The notes beneath the pieces were generated by a model. It was not told the DNA's origin and searched no databases. It saw nothing but the letters and a program-made list of their open reading frames with translations. This document shows, one piece after another, positions 24,717-33,296 of a stretch of 44,715 bases of DNA (within the stretch, counting starts at the first letter, position 1; each line of letters opens with the position of its first letter). The stretch is from Longimicrobiales bacterium (GTDB lineage: Bacteria; Gemmatimonadota; Gemmatimonadetes; Longimicrobiales; RSA9): positions 1-44,715 of the forward strand of contig DATHUY010000112.1 in the NCBI GenBank assembly GCA_035461765.1, given 5' to 3'. A program made the position numbers and the translations under genes.

Positions 24717-25486
24717 CCCGGCCCGGGCGACAGGAGCACGACGGTGATGTTGTCGATACCGCCGCGGACGTTGGCGGCATCGATCAGATCGCGCGCGCGC
24801 TGCTCGAGCGGCAGCGGGCGGGCAAGCAGCAGGGCGACGTCGTCGTCGTCGAGCATGGTGGTCAGGCCGTCGGAACAGAGCAGGAAGACATCGCTCGGTG
24901 CGGCATCGACCACGAGCGTGTCGGCCGGCCCGACGGCCGCGGTGCCGAGGACGCGGCTGAGCACGCTCGCAAGCGGGTGGTGGCGGGCATCGGCCGGCGT
25001 TAACATACCGGCGTCCACCTGCTGCTGTACCCAGGTGTGGTCGCAGGTGAGCTGGGAAAGCTCGCCGTCGCGCAGACGGTAGGCGCGGGAATCGCCGATA
25101 TGTGCAATGACGCACTGGCGGCCGGTCGCGAGCGGGGCCAGCGCCGTCAACGTGGTCCCCATGCCAGCGCATTCCCGGTGGTCAGCGGCGTGCTGGAGGA
25201 TGGCGCGATTGGCGTCGTTGAACACATCGAGCAGGCGCCGCGCGAGCGTGGCCGGGCGGATGCGCGGCGAGGGGGCGCGCTGGAATGCGCCGTCGAGGAC
25301 TTCGATGGCTACGCGGCTCGCGACGTTACCCGCGGCGTGACCGCCCATGCCGTCGGCGACGGCGAAAATGCGTGAGCGCGGCCGTACCAGGAGCGCGTCT
25401 TCGTTACGGACGCGGCGCCGGCCGCGGTCCGTGATGCCGGCGCTGCTCCAGCTCATGAGTGCAGCTTCGGGCACCGGCACGACCAT
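24713..25486 (-). CDS. PP2C-type serine/threonine protein phosphatase
   Basis: This protein of about 257 residues is a metal-dependent Ser/Thr phosphatase of the bacterial Stp/PrpC type. The ordered motifs are complete: GITDRGRRRVRNEDALL with the phosphate-binding arginine, the metal aspartate in VADGMGGHAAG, GTTLTAL, HIGDSRAYRLRDGELSQLT, LCSDGLTTM, and the last metal aspartate in GGIDNITVVLL. The ATG at 25486 is chosen because GGAG lies five bases upstream; the ATG at 25456 (247 residues) is closer to the usual family start but has no visible site. It leads the leftward operon with an ABC exporter and no kinase is adjacent. Its start is only 21 bases from the divergent lipoprotein gene. Confidence 0.92.
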   Translation of the reverse strand: MVVPVPEAALMSWSSAGITDRGRRRVRNEDALLVRPRSRIFAVADGMGGHAAGNVASRVAIEVLDGAFQRAPSPRIRPATLARRLLDVFNDANRAILQHAADHRECAGMGTTLTALAPLATGRQCVIAHIGDSRAYRLRDGELSQLTCDHTWVQQQVDAGMLTPADARHHPLASVLSRVLGTAAVGPADTLVVDAAPSDVFLLCSDGLTTMLDDDDVALLLARPLPLEQRARDLIDAANVRGGIDNITVVLLSPGPG

Positions 25487-25507
25487 TGCCACTCCAGAGA
25501 TACCATC

Positions 25508-26095
25508 ATGAGATTCACTGCCCTGCCCGTGTTCATACTGCTCGCCGCAGCGTGCGGTCCGACGAGTCCGCCGGACAGCTCTCCGCAGGCGACCATCGAG
25601 GTCATGGCCGAGATCCGGCCGGGCACCCCGCTCGAAGAGCTGCTCGAGCGGCTCGACCGCCACATCGTCAATGCCATGGCCGGTGAGCTCGAGGGCGACG
25701 CGGGCGACGAGTTCCTGCGCGCGGAGGCCATGACCGACCGGCTGCTCGAGGCCCGCATGCCTTTCGAGTGGATCCCGGCAGAAAGCTACAGCCTCGAATC
25801 GAAGCTGCGGCAGATTCAGTCGAGTGCCGACCGCATTCTCGCCCAGCTCCGAACCGCGGCACCGCGCCAGCAGATGCTCCGGGACCTGCGCGCGCTGCGC
25901 ACCGACGTCGCCCGGCTGCGTCAGACGGTCGCGGCCGGCGGCGCGCCCGCACCCGTCCCGGTCGAGCGTCTGCTGAGCGGCGACACCGCGGATATCACGG
26001 CTTCGCCAATCAGACCGAGCGGCGCGCCGGATGCCCAGCGACGCACCGGACCGGCGCCGCTCGGCACGCCGGTCCGCAATGACGGGACGCCCTAG
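25508..26095 (+). CDS. hypothetical lipoprotein with helical core
   Basis: I do not recognise this 195-residue protein. It has a short lipoprotein signal with lipobox LAAAC (cysteine about residue 16). Residues 30-140 are predominantly helical with heptad-like leucines (ELLEELLERLD, LRQIQSSADRILAQLR, LRALRTDVARLRQTV), so a small coiled-coil bundle is likely. The last 50 residues are Pro/Ala-rich and probably disordered. It would be anchored in the outer membrane or periplasmic face. It is divergent from the PP2C gene with 21 bases between starts, so the promoters must lie within one another's coding region. The downstream 342-base gap separates it from the sigma factor gene. Confidence 0.75.
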   Translation: MRFTALPVFILLAAACGPTSPPDSSPQATIEVMAEIRPGTPLEELLERLDRHIVNAMAGELEGDAGDEFLRAEAMTDRLLEARMPFEWIPAESYSLESKLRQIQSSADRILAQLRTAAPRQQMLRDLRALRTDVARLRQTVAAGGAPAPVPVERLLSGDTADITASPIRPSGAPDAQRRTGPAPLGTPVRNDGTP

Positions 26096-26437
26096 CAACC
26101 CATAGGCTGCACTTTCCCGGCGTCCCGCGCCAGTATCAGGTGCGATCCTCCCCGCCGCCGCGTTCCGTTTCGCGGATCCGGCACATCCTCTCCAGGCCAG
26201 CGAGGTCGAGCCGCGGCCGCCGTTTTCGGCGTAGAACGGGGCGCAAGAGGCATTCCCGATGGGTGATCGCGACGGCAGGGGACTTGACCGGAACCAAGTG
26301 CTGCGTTACGGGGTTCTACCGCGCACGCTCCAGAGTCGGTCTGCCGCGAGGGTGCGGGGGCAGAATCCTTGCAGGATGGTCGTCGTCGACGTGACGTCGA
26401 GAGGCTCGGGAGCAGCATTGGGGAAGGCGATCGCTAC
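26096..26437 (+). promoter_or_regulatory. 342-base non-coding leader region upstream of the sigma factor gene
   Basis: No gene is seen here. A TTGACC at 26284-26289 is a fair -35 element, but the matching -10 position (TACGGG after 17 bases) is poor. An imperfect inverted repeat, GGAACC at 26290-26295 and GGTTC at 26312-26316, lies directly after it and could be a binding site, or an alternative sigma promoter of the GGAAC type. A second small inverted repeat (CCGTT/AACGG) lies around 26219-26239. GGGAAGG about ten bases before the ATG is the ribosome binding site. All promoter assignments here are weak. Confidence 0.3.
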
Positions 26438-27343
26438 ATGGCGGAAATAACAGAGGCACGGAAGCGACGGAAGCGTCGCGGTACCGGCCTATCAGAAGGA
26501 TTTGCGGGCTCGGCCGAAGATCGGTCCGCGCTCGACCAGTACTTGCGCGAGGTGAGCCAGCACGAGCTGCTGAACGCACAGCAGGAGGTCGAGCTGGGTC
26601 GGCGTGCGCAGAAGGGTGATGAGGACGCGGTCCAGAAGCTGGTCCGCGCCAATCTGCGCTTCGTGATCAGCGTGGCCAAGAAGTACCAGAACCGTGGCGT
26701 GTCGCTCATCGACCTGATCCAGGAGGGCAACGTCGGTCTGGTTACGGCCGCGCGCAAGTTCGATCCGGAGCAGGGCGTGAAGTTCATTTCGTACGCGGTG
26801 TGGTGGATCCGCCAGGCGATCCTGGCGGCACTGGCCAATCAGGGCCGGGCTGTGCGTGTGCCGCTGAATCGCGCGAGTGATCTTGCCCGGATCTTCCGCG
26901 AGCGGGAGCGACTGAAGCAGGAGCTGCGTCGCGATCCCACGCTGGAGGAAGTGGCCGAAGCGGCATCACTCACGCCGGAAGTCGTCACATCGCTGTCGAC
27001 ACTGAATTCGGCGGAGATCCGACTGGATGCGCCGATCGGCGACAGCGACGACAGCCAGCTGGTGGAGCGCTTCATGTGGGACGAGGCGCACGAGCCGGAG
27101 CAGGCGGTCGAGGAGCGGCTGCTCGCCGAGCACATCGACAAGGCGCTCGAGACACTGACGCCCCGCGATGCGAAGGTCGTCCGGCTCTACTTCGGCCTCG
27201 AGGGCGGCCGCGAGCACACGCTCGAAGAGATCGGCAACATGCTCGGCGTCACGCGCGAGCGTGTCCGTCAGCTGCGCGACCGCGCGCTGCGCCGGCTGCG
27301 GGAGGGCGAGCTGGGCACGGCGCTGGAGAGCTTCGCCGCCTAG
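26438..27343 (+). CDS. RpoD/SigA-family RNA polymerase sigma factor, short form
   Basis: This 301-residue sigma-70 protein starts with a basic tail (EARKRRKRRG) instead of region 1.1. Region 1.2 is at about residues 30-60 (ALDQYLREVSQHELLNAQQE); region 2 follows with the -10-reading helix (DLIQEGNVGLVTAARKFDP, KFISYAVWWIRQAI); region 3 is present; and region 4.2 near the end has the helix-turn-helix HTLEEIGNMLGVTRERVRQ. The near-identity of region 2 to primary sigma factors suggests that it recognises ordinary -35/-10 promoters, in agreement with the promoters found in this window. Absence of region 1.1 and of the long non-conserved insert means that it could be either the main sigma of this lineage or a group 2 paralogue. 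RsgA follows after 22 bases. Confidence 0.93.
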   Translation: MAEITEARKRRKRRGTGLSEGFAGSAEDRSALDQYLREVSQHELLNAQQEVELGRRAQKGDEDAVQKLVRANLRFVISVAKKYQNRGVSLIDLIQEGNVGLVTAARKFDPEQGVKFISYAVWWIRQAILAALANQGRAVRVPLNRASDLARIFRERERLKQELRRDPTLEEVAEAASLTPEVVTSLSTLNSAEIRLDAPIGDSDDSQLVERFMWDEAHEPEQAVEERLLAEHIDKALETLTPRDAKVVRLYFGLEGGREHTLEEIGNMLGVTRERVRQLRDRALRRLREGELGTALESFAA

Positions 27344-27365
27344 CATCGGCGACGACCGCAACGGC

Positions 27366-28283
27366 ATGGCCTCCGCCACCGTCCTTTCCGCCAGCGGCGG
27401 CGTCTACGACGTCGAGCTGGAGGATGGAACGGTGGCGGAGGCTTCTTTGCGCGGGCGCCTGAAGCTTCAGCAGCGCACCGGCGACCGCATCGTGGCTGGT
27501 GACATTGTCCACATCGATGTGCAATCCGACAAATCCCTGACAATCGAATCGGTCGAGCCCCGTACGAGCGAGCTGGCGCGACGCGCCCCCGGTCACGGCC
27601 GCAAGGCCAAGGTGATCGTCGCGAACATCGATCGGGTGGTGGTGGTGTTCGCCGCCCGCGAGCCCGACCCGAACCGCAGGCTGCTCGACCGCTTCCTCGT
27701 GCTGGCGGAGGCGAATCAGCTCGCTTCCCTGATCGTGCTGAACAAGATCGACCAGGCCGATGAATCGGCTGCGGCCGCGTTCCTGGAGCCATATGAGAAG
27801 GCCGGCTACGACACGCTGCGCACCAGTGCGAAAACCGGCACCGGCGTGGCGCACCTGCGCGACCGCCTGTGCGGCGCGCGCAGCGTCATCACCGGGCCGT
27901 CGGGCGTCGGGAAGTCGAGTCTCCTGAACGTAGTGCAGCCCGGACTGGGACTGCGCATCGGTGATGTCAGCGTCGCCGTGAACAAGGGTCAGCACACGAC
28001 GGTGAGTGCGCGACTCATCCCCCTGGAATGCGGCGGCTATGTCGCCGACACTCCCGGTCTGCGCGAGCTGGGGCTCTGGGCCATCGAGCCGGAGGAGATT
28101 CCGGACTGCTTTCCCGAGTTTGCGGACCTCATCGGTACCTGCCGCTTCGCGCGATCATGCAGCCACACGCACGAACCCGGCTGCGCTGTGCGTGAAGCGG
28201 TCGAGCAGGGAGTGGTCGATGCGGGACGGTTCGACAGCTATCGCACCCTGCGCGAGGAAGCCGAGGCCGCGCCTCGATACTGA
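27366..28283 (+). CDS. rsgA: ribosome small subunit-dependent GTPase A
   Basis: This 305-residue GTPase helps late maturation of the 30S ribosomal subunit. It is circularly permuted as expected: an OB-fold at about 1-75, then G4 (NKIDQAD), later G1 (GPSGVGKSS), then G3 (DTPGLREL). The C-terminal zinc site CRFARSCSHTHEPGC is intact. The ATG at 27366 was selected since the OB-fold begins there; the frame upstream runs back into the sigma factor gene. Close spacing suggests co-transcription with the sigma factor. A symmetrical hairpin follows its stop. Confidence 0.96.
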   Translation: MASATVLSASGGVYDVELEDGTVAEASLRGRLKLQQRTGDRIVAGDIVHIDVQSDKSLTIESVEPRTSELARRAPGHGRKAKVIVANIDRVVVVFAAREPDPNRRLLDRFLVLAEANQLASLIVLNKIDQADESAAAAFLEPYEKAGYDTLRTSAKTGTGVAHLRDRLCGARSVITGPSGVGKSSLLNVVQPGLGLRIGDVSVAVNKGQHTTVSARLIPLECGGYVADTPGLRELGLWAIEPEEIPDCFPEFADLIGTCRFARSCSHTHEPGCAVREAVEQGVVDAGRFDSYRTLREEAEAAPRY

Positions 28284-28289
28284 GCGGCG

Positions 28290-28320
28290 CGCCGGACGGA
28301 GTCGACCGTTCCGTCCGGCG
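28290..28320. terminator. symmetrical hairpin between convergent rsgA and btuB
   Basis: Perfect 11-base arms CGCCGGACGGA (28290-28300) and TCCGTCCGGCG (28310-28320) enclose a 9-base loop, seven bases after the rsgA stop and 30 bases beyond the btuB stop. There is no T-run on either side, so it may be a bidirectional terminator of the hairpin-only kind or a 3'-end stabiliser. Confidence 0.55.
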
Positions 28321-28349
28321 TCGCGCACGGCGCTACGATATGCCGGTGT

Positions 28350-30353
28350 CTACAGCCCCGTACCGGCCCGGATCCCCAGGTAGAGAACCCTTCCAGGCGT
28401 CGGGAAACCGCGGATCTCCTGATACTGACGATCGAGCAGGTTCCGGATCCCCGCGCTCAGATCGATGCTCGGCCCGCCGCCGCGCACGATCCCGTAAACG
28501 AAGCCTGCATCGAGCACGGTGAACGCGTTCAGGGACGTACGCACTCCGCTCCATTGCTCCGGGTCACTGAAATCGAGATCATCCCGTTCGCCGACATACC
28601 GCGCATCGATCAGCGCCGTCATTGCGGGCGTTATTCGCATGGAGGCGTTGACGGCGGCCTGATGCTCCGGGCGGCGCAGCATTCGCCGGCCCTCCTGGAA
28701 CGCCATATCGTCGCCGAAGCCGTCGTCTGTCACCCGCGTCGCCGTGAGCGTGTAGCTGGCGTTGATCTTCAGTGCGCCCAGTGCAGCGGCGGCGCTGGCC
28801 TCCAGGCCGCGTGCGCGCGCGGCGCCCACGTTGAAGTAATTAGGGTCGTCTGGTGAAGGCGTGGTGAAGGTGTACTGGATGAGATTGCGGAACCGCTGCT
28901 CGAACCAGGTCGCACCGAGCGTGAGTCGGCCATCGAGCGCGGCGTATTCGACTCCCGCGTCGCGGCTGTTCGCCTGCTCCGGCTCCAGATCGGGATTTCC
29001 GCGACTGTATGCGGTTGCAAAGTTCTCGTAGAACGTCGGCTCCTTGAACGCGGTGCCGACGGAGGCGTGCACGCGCACTGCGCGCGCGAAGCGCCAGCTG
29101 AGCGCCGCCCGGCCGGTGCGGAAGGTGCCGAACTGCTCATTGTCATCAATGCGCGCGCCCAGCGTGAGCGATAGTGCGTCCACGGGGGCGCCGTGGAGCT
29201 GCGCGTACCAGCCAATGTTGGTCCGTGTCTCGTGCGTGTCGTCGGTGGCAGTACCGAAACCGCTCACGCTCTCGAATGCGGTTTCCGCCTCCTGCCACTC
29301 ACGCTCGGCACCGAGTGTGAGCACATTGGTTCCGGGCAGTTCGACGTTGACGCGTGCATCGAGCGCGCGCCGCTGCTGCTCGGTCGTGCTCCAGTAGCGG
29401 TCGGCCTCGGTGCCGTCGGGCGGGTTCTCGGTGCGTGAATCCGTGTCGTGCAGTGTGCCGAGGACGCGCAGTTCGATGGGAGCGAGGAGGCGATATCCAG
29501 CGTCCGCGCTGAACGAGCGCGAGCCGCCGGTCGAGAACTGGTTGCGGTCGACGACGGCGCCGCTGCCGCTGGTCGGGTAGTGGTACTCGTTGTCCGCGAC
29601 GCGCGAAGTGAGGGCGATGTCGCCGCGCGTCCCGCCGAGCTTCACACGCCCGGCGACATGGGTCCGATCGTAGTCGCTGTTGAACGCGAACAGCCCCGTC
29701 GATGCAGTGTGCGCAGCCGAGATGCCGTACTGGACGATGGCACCACCGGCCGCGCGCACGGGTGCACCGCCGGTAAGTGAGGCATCGAAGCCGCGCGTAT
29801 CGAACGAGCCTGCGTCAGCGGCGTCCTTGTCGCCGCGCGATGCTGTAACGCCAGCCTCGATCCGGTGCGTACCACCGGCGCGAGTGAAGATCTGGATGAC
29901 GCCGGAGACTGCGTCGGATCCGTACAGGACACTGGCCGGTCCGCGCACGATCTCGACCCGCTCGATGCCCTCGGTGCTCATGTGTGCCCAGTCGAACGAG
30001 CCGCCGGGCTCGTTGACCTGCACGCCGTCGACCAGCACCTGTACATAGTCGCTTTCGCCGCCGCGTATGAACAGCGATGTGAGCGCGCCCGGCCCGGCAC
30101 TCTGCGCGATGGAGATCCCCGGCACCGCGCGCAGCGCGTCGGCGAGCGTGCGGCTGCCGTTGCTTCTGAGTGCACTGCCGCGGAGAACCGTGATGCTGCC
30201 CGGCGCATCCGCGATGCGTTCCTGGAGCCGGGTCGCCGTCACCACGAGCTCGCTCAGCTGCACGGTATCGGGCTGCTGCGGGACGGTCTGCGACGCAGCC
30301 GCCGACGGTATCAGTGCGAGCGCCACAGCGCTCATGAGCAGGCACGTCTTCAC
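28350..30353 (-). CDS. btuB: TonB-dependent outer membrane receptor, vitamin B12 (BtuB-like)
   Basis: This 667-residue receptor would carry cobalamin across the outer membrane using TonB energy. Residues 1-21 are a signal peptide (AVALALIPSAAASQ). Then comes a TonB-box-like DTVQLSELVVTATR, the plug domain (GSITVLRGSALRSNGSRTLADALRAVPG..., LTSLFIRGGESDYVQVLVDGVQVNEPGG, abbreviated), and a 22-strand-type barrel. RGGESDYVQVLVDGVQVN is typical of BtuB-class plugs. The start is GTG at 30353, with GGAGG five bases upstream; the extension further upstream is not coding. It is the last gene of the riboswitch-controlled operon, 28 bases after the ATPase. Assignment as the cobalamin receptor rests on the riboswitch and on BtuFCD beside it. 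Confidence 0.9.
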   Translation of the reverse strand: MKTCLLMSAVALALIPSAAASQTVPQQPDTVQLSELVVTATRLQERIADAPGSITVLRGSALRSNGSRTLADALRAVPGISIAQSAGPGALTSLFIRGGESDYVQVLVDGVQVNEPGGSFDWAHMSTEGIERVEIVRGPASVLYGSDAVSGVIQIFTRAGGTHRIEAGVTASRGDKDAADAGSFDTRGFDASLTGGAPVRAAGGAIVQYGISAAHTASTGLFAFNSDYDRTHVAGRVKLGGTRGDIALTSRVADNEYHYPTSGSGAVVDRNQFSTGGSRSFSADAGYRLLAPIELRVLGTLHDTDSRTENPPDGTEADRYWSTTEQQRRALDARVNVELPGTNVLTLGAEREWQEAETAFESVSGFGTATDDTHETRTNIGWYAQLHGAPVDALSLTLGARIDDNEQFGTFRTGRAALSWRFARAVRVHASVGTAFKEPTFYENFATAYSRGNPDLEPEQANSRDAGVEYAALDGRLTLGATWFEQRFRNLIQYTFTTPSPDDPNYFNVGAARARGLEASAAAALGALKINASYTLTATRVTDDGFGDDMAFQEGRRMLRRPEHQAAVNASMRITPAMTALIDARYVGERDDLDFSDPEQWSGVRTSLNAFTVLDAGFVYGIVRGGGPSIDLSAGIRNLLDRQYQEIRGFPTPGRVLYLGIRAGTGL

Positions 30354-30381
30354 TTCACCCTCCAGGTAGTGATGTCGGACG

Positions 30382-31263
30382 TCACGGCAGTTCGGGCCGC
30401 GCCGTCTCCTGTCCATGTAATGCGGCCCTGGCAACAGCGCGCTGCGGTACCACCTGCGGCGCGTTGTCCTCGTGACGGATGGCAACCGGCCAGTGGTAGA
30501 CACGCTCGACGATGTCGCGTGTCAGCACGTCCGCAGGAACGCCGGCAGCGGCGACCCGTCCCTGATCCAGAAGCACGAGCCGGTCGGCGTAGCGTGCGGC
30601 AATGTTGAGGTTGTGAGTCACGATGACGACGGTGACGCCATCCGTGCGCAGCTCAGCGAGCAGGTCGAACAGCGACATCTCGTGCGCGATGTCCAGCGAT
30701 GCGGTCGGCTCGTCCAGCAGCAGCGTGCGCGGCTCCTGTGCGAGGGCGCGCGCCACTCGTGCGCGCTGGCGCTCACCGCCGGACAACTCCTGCACCGGTC
30801 GCGCGGCCAGGCTGGTGAGGCCGCAGCGATCGAGCGCGCGCGCAACCGCCGCCCGGTCCACCGCGCCTTCAGTGCGCCAGGCGCCGAGGTGCGGGTAGCG
30901 GCCCATCGAGACCAGCTCGCGCACCGTGAGCGGAAAGGCCATTTCCTCCGACTGGGTGACCACACCGACAGCACGTGCAATGTCCCTGCGCGGCCAGTCG
31001 GCGAGCGGCCTGCCCATCAGCTCGATGGCCCCGGCATCGGGTCGCAGGGAGCCGAGCAGCAGCCGCAGGAGCGTGGACTTGCCGGAGCCGTTCGGGCCGA
31101 GCAGTGCGACGAGCTCGCCCTGCGCGACGTCGAGGTCGACACCGGCGACGGCGTCGACCTCGCCGCGCGGATACCGGAACGTCAAGCCCTGCGCGCGCAC
31201 CACAATGATCGCGTTCGCTGCGCCAGACGCGTGGGCCGTACTGCCCAGGTCTCTCGCGTTCAC
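30382..31263 (-). CDS. btuD: cobalamin ABC transporter ATP-binding protein
   Basis: This 293-residue ATPase of the FepC/BtuD (iron-chelate/B12) class has Walker A GPNGSGKST, Q-loop VVTQSEEMAFPLTVRELVSMGRYPHLG, signature LSGGERQRARVARAL, Walker B LLLDEPTASLD and the switch histidine in VTHNLN. The MGRYPH element after the Q-loop is characteristic of the class. Translation begins at GTG 31263, overlapping the btuC stop (GTGA). The N-terminal 20 residues and the last ~30 residues (after YHWPVAI) exceed the family core and are probably unstructured. It powers BtuC. Confidence 0.92.
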   Translation of the reverse strand: MNARDLGSTAHASGAANAIIVVRAQGLTFRYPRGEVDAVAGVDLDVAQGELVALLGPNGSGKSTLLRLLLGSLRPDAGAIELMGRPLADWPRRDIARAVGVVTQSEEMAFPLTVRELVSMGRYPHLGAWRTEGAVDRAAVARALDRCGLTSLAARPVQELSGGERQRARVARALAQEPRTLLLDEPTASLDIAHEMSLFDLLAELRTDGVTVVIVTHNLNIAARYADRLVLLDQGRVAAAGVPADVLTRDIVERVYHWPVAIRHEDNAPQVVPQRAVARAALHGQETARPELP

Positions 31264-32333
31264 AGCGCGGGGCTCCGGCGCAGCAGCAGGACGAAGATCG
31301 GCACACCCACGAGTGCGGTGACGACACCTACCGGCAGCTCCGCGGGGGCGGCAATGCTGCGCGCAGCGGTGTCCGCGAGCAGCAGGAACGTGCCGCCGCC
31401 CAGTGCCGAAGCAGGCAGGAGCAGGCGGTGGTCGCTGCCCCAGGCGAGCCGCACGGCGTGCGGCACGATCAGGCCGATGAATCCGATGACACCGCAGGCC
31501 GACACCGCTGCCGCGACCAGCAGCGATGCCGTGAAGTACGCCACCAGCTTTACGCGCTGCACGCGTGTGCCGAGGAACAGGGCCGTCTCCTCGCCGATGG
31601 CCAGCAGGTTCAACGGGCGGGCGAGCGCGAGCAGCACGACGATGGCCGGAATGACGTAGAGCGTCAGCAGCAGCGCGGTGCGCCAGCTCGCACCGGACAG
31701 GCTGCCCATCATCCAGAAGACCGCGGACCGGAAACTCTCCACGTCGGCGAGCATCAGCAGCAGCAGGATGACCGCGTTGAAGAACGCACCGACAACCACG
31801 CCGGCGAGCAGCAGCACGCGAGTATCGAGCGCGCGGCCGACGCGGAGCGCAATGCGCAGCACGAGCAGCATGGCGCCGATGGCACCGGCGAGTGCGGCGA
31901 GCTGGACCAGGCCCGGGATCACGGCCAGCCCGAAGACCACGGCACCCACGGCGCCGACCGCCGCGCCGCCTGCGACGCCGAGCACGTATGGCTCCGCCAG
32001 CGCGTTGCGGAGGACTGCCTGAAATACCGCTCCTGCGAGGGCGAGTCCGGCGCCGGCCACAAGAGCGAGCGCGACGCGCGGCAGTCGCAGCTCGAGGACG
32101 ATCGTGCGCGTCAGCGCGTCGCCCGACCCGGTGAGCGCAGCAACTACATCACCGATCGGCAGCCCCGCAGCGCCGACCGACAGTGCGAAGACGCACGCGA
32201 TGACGGCCAGGAACAGAAGCAGCAGAAGTCGCAGGGCCGTGCTCGAGCGGCTCGGCGTTTCCAATGCTGGCGGAACATGGTTCTCGTCCTGCCGCGCAGC
32301 CGCTGGCGTGACGTCCGTGCGCGAAGCGGTCAT
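31260..32333 (-). CDS. btuC: cobalamin ABC transporter permease (FecCD/BtuC family)
   Basis: This 357-residue integral membrane protein has about ten helices and the FecCD landmarks: RLPRVALALVAGAGLALAGAVFQAVLRNALAEPYVLGV near residues 78-118 (abbreviated as RLPR...NALAEPYVLG), the ATPase-docking loop around LARPLNLLAIGEETALFLG, and the late GVIGFIGLIVPHAVRL. The first ~35 residues are a polar cytoplasmic tail, longer than in E. coli BtuC. ATGA overlap with btuF and GTGA overlap with btuD imply equal production of the three proteins. Confidence 0.94.
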   Translation of the reverse strand: MTASRTDVTPAAARQDENHVPPALETPSRSSTALRLLLLLFLAVIACVFALSVGAAGLPIGDVVAALTGSGDALTRTIVLELRLPRVALALVAGAGLALAGAVFQAVLRNALAEPYVLGVAGGAAVGAVGAVVFGLAVIPGLVQLAALAGAIGAMLLVLRIALRVGRALDTRVLLLAGVVVGAFFNAVILLLLMLADVESFRSAVFWMMGSLSGASWRTALLLTLYVIPAIVVLLALARPLNLLAIGEETALFLGTRVQRVKLVAYFTASLLVAAAVSACGVIGFIGLIVPHAVRLAWGSDHRLLLPASALGGGTFLLLADTAARSIAAPAELPVGVVTALVGVPIFVLLLRRSPAL

Positions 32334-33289
32334 TGCCCGGCCGCAGCGTGAATGCGTTCAGCGAGACCACGCGCCGCCGCGCCGACCGTCGCGCCTGCCC
32401 GGTTGTAGAGGTCCGGATCGACCGCGTACACGCGTGCATTCCGCACCGCAGCCACCTCGCGCCAGCCGGGTGCACCGGCGAGGCCGGCGAGCGGGTCGTC
32501 GAGCGCGCGGTCGCTCGGACGGATGATCACGTCCGGCTGCCGGCGCACGATCTCCTCGAGCGACACCTGCGGCCACAGCTGCTGCATGTCGGCGAACACG
32601 TTCTCGCCGCCGGCGATCGTTACGAGGTCATCCACGAATGTGCCGGGCCCCGCGATCATGGGCGGGTCGGCGGAGAGGAGGTAAAGCACGCGGGGCGCCG
32701 TCCGACCGGCGACAGCCGCACGCACCGCGGCGAGAGAGTCATCGATCGCATCGATGAGGGAATCGGCGCGGGCGTCGGCACCGAGCAGCACTCCCAGCCG
32801 CTCGATCATCGAATGGATCTGCGCGACCGATTCCACACGCGACGCATAGACCGGGATGCCGATGTCACCCAGACGCTGCACCACGTCACGCGACTGCGCG
32901 TCCGGCCATGCGATCACGAGATCCGGTTGCCGGGCCGCCAGCCACTCGACACTCGGCGTGAGCGCGTTACCGATCGATGGGAGATGCGCGAGGCGCGGAT
33001 CCATGTCCCAGCGCGTACGGGCCACCAGTACTGAGGGGCCGGCGAGGATCGCGACGATCTCGGTCTGGGCGGGGATCATGGAGATGACGCGGCGCGCGGC
33101 GCTGTCGAGCGCCACCGTCCTGCCCGCATCGTCGACGACGACGATATCGGACGCAGGGCGCCGTGAACTGGTGCCCTCGCTGCCGCATCCCATCGAGAAC
33201 ACGGCACAGAGAGCGATCAGCGCCAGGCATCGAGCCGTCGCGCACGACCGGCGCGCGGCCCCTCGCCGCGCGTTCGGAGTCCCGTCCAT
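32330..33289 (-). CDS. btuF: cobalamin-binding substrate-binding lipoprotein
   Basis: This protein of about 319 residues is a periplasmic binding protein of the BtuF/FecB type. After an Arg-rich N-terminus and hydrophobic segment comes a probable lipid-attachment cysteine (SMGCGSEG). The mature part begins IVVVDDAGRTVALDSAARRVISMIPAQTEI (abbreviated: the VISMIPAQTEI segment is typical) and contains PDLVIAW and QPDVIIRPSD. It is the first gene after the riboswitch. The ATG at 33289 gives the usual length, but an in-frame GTG at 33295 places the purine-rich terminator arm (AGGCGGG) at a better distance, so the true start is uncertain by two codons. It delivers B12 to BtuCD. Confidence 0.9.
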   Translation of the reverse strand: MDGTPNARRGAARRSCATARCLALIALCAVFSMGCGSEGTSSRRPASDIVVVDDAGRTVALDSAARRVISMIPAQTEIVAILAGPSVLVARTRWDMDPRLAHLPSIGNALTPSVEWLAARQPDLVIAWPDAQSRDVVQRLGDIGIPVYASRVESVAQIHSMIERLGVLLGADARADSLIDAIDDSLAAVRAAVAGRTAPRVLYLLSADPPMIAGPGTFVDDLVTIAGGENVFADMQQLWPQVSLEEIVRRQPDVIIRPSDRALDDPLAGLAGAPGWREVAAVRNARVYAVDPDLYNRAGATVGAAARGLAERIHAAAGQ

Positions 33290-33296
33290 AACCACG

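Noticed and set aside
26096-26437. Possible tRNA suggested by a GGGTTCTACC-like segment
   Set aside because: The segment does not match the T-loop consensus and no acceptor or anticodon stem can be formed around it.
30354-30503. Extension of btuB by 50 codons upstream
   Set aside because: It would overlap the end of the ATPase gene, and the GTG at 30353 has a perfect GGAGG site directly followed by a signal peptide.
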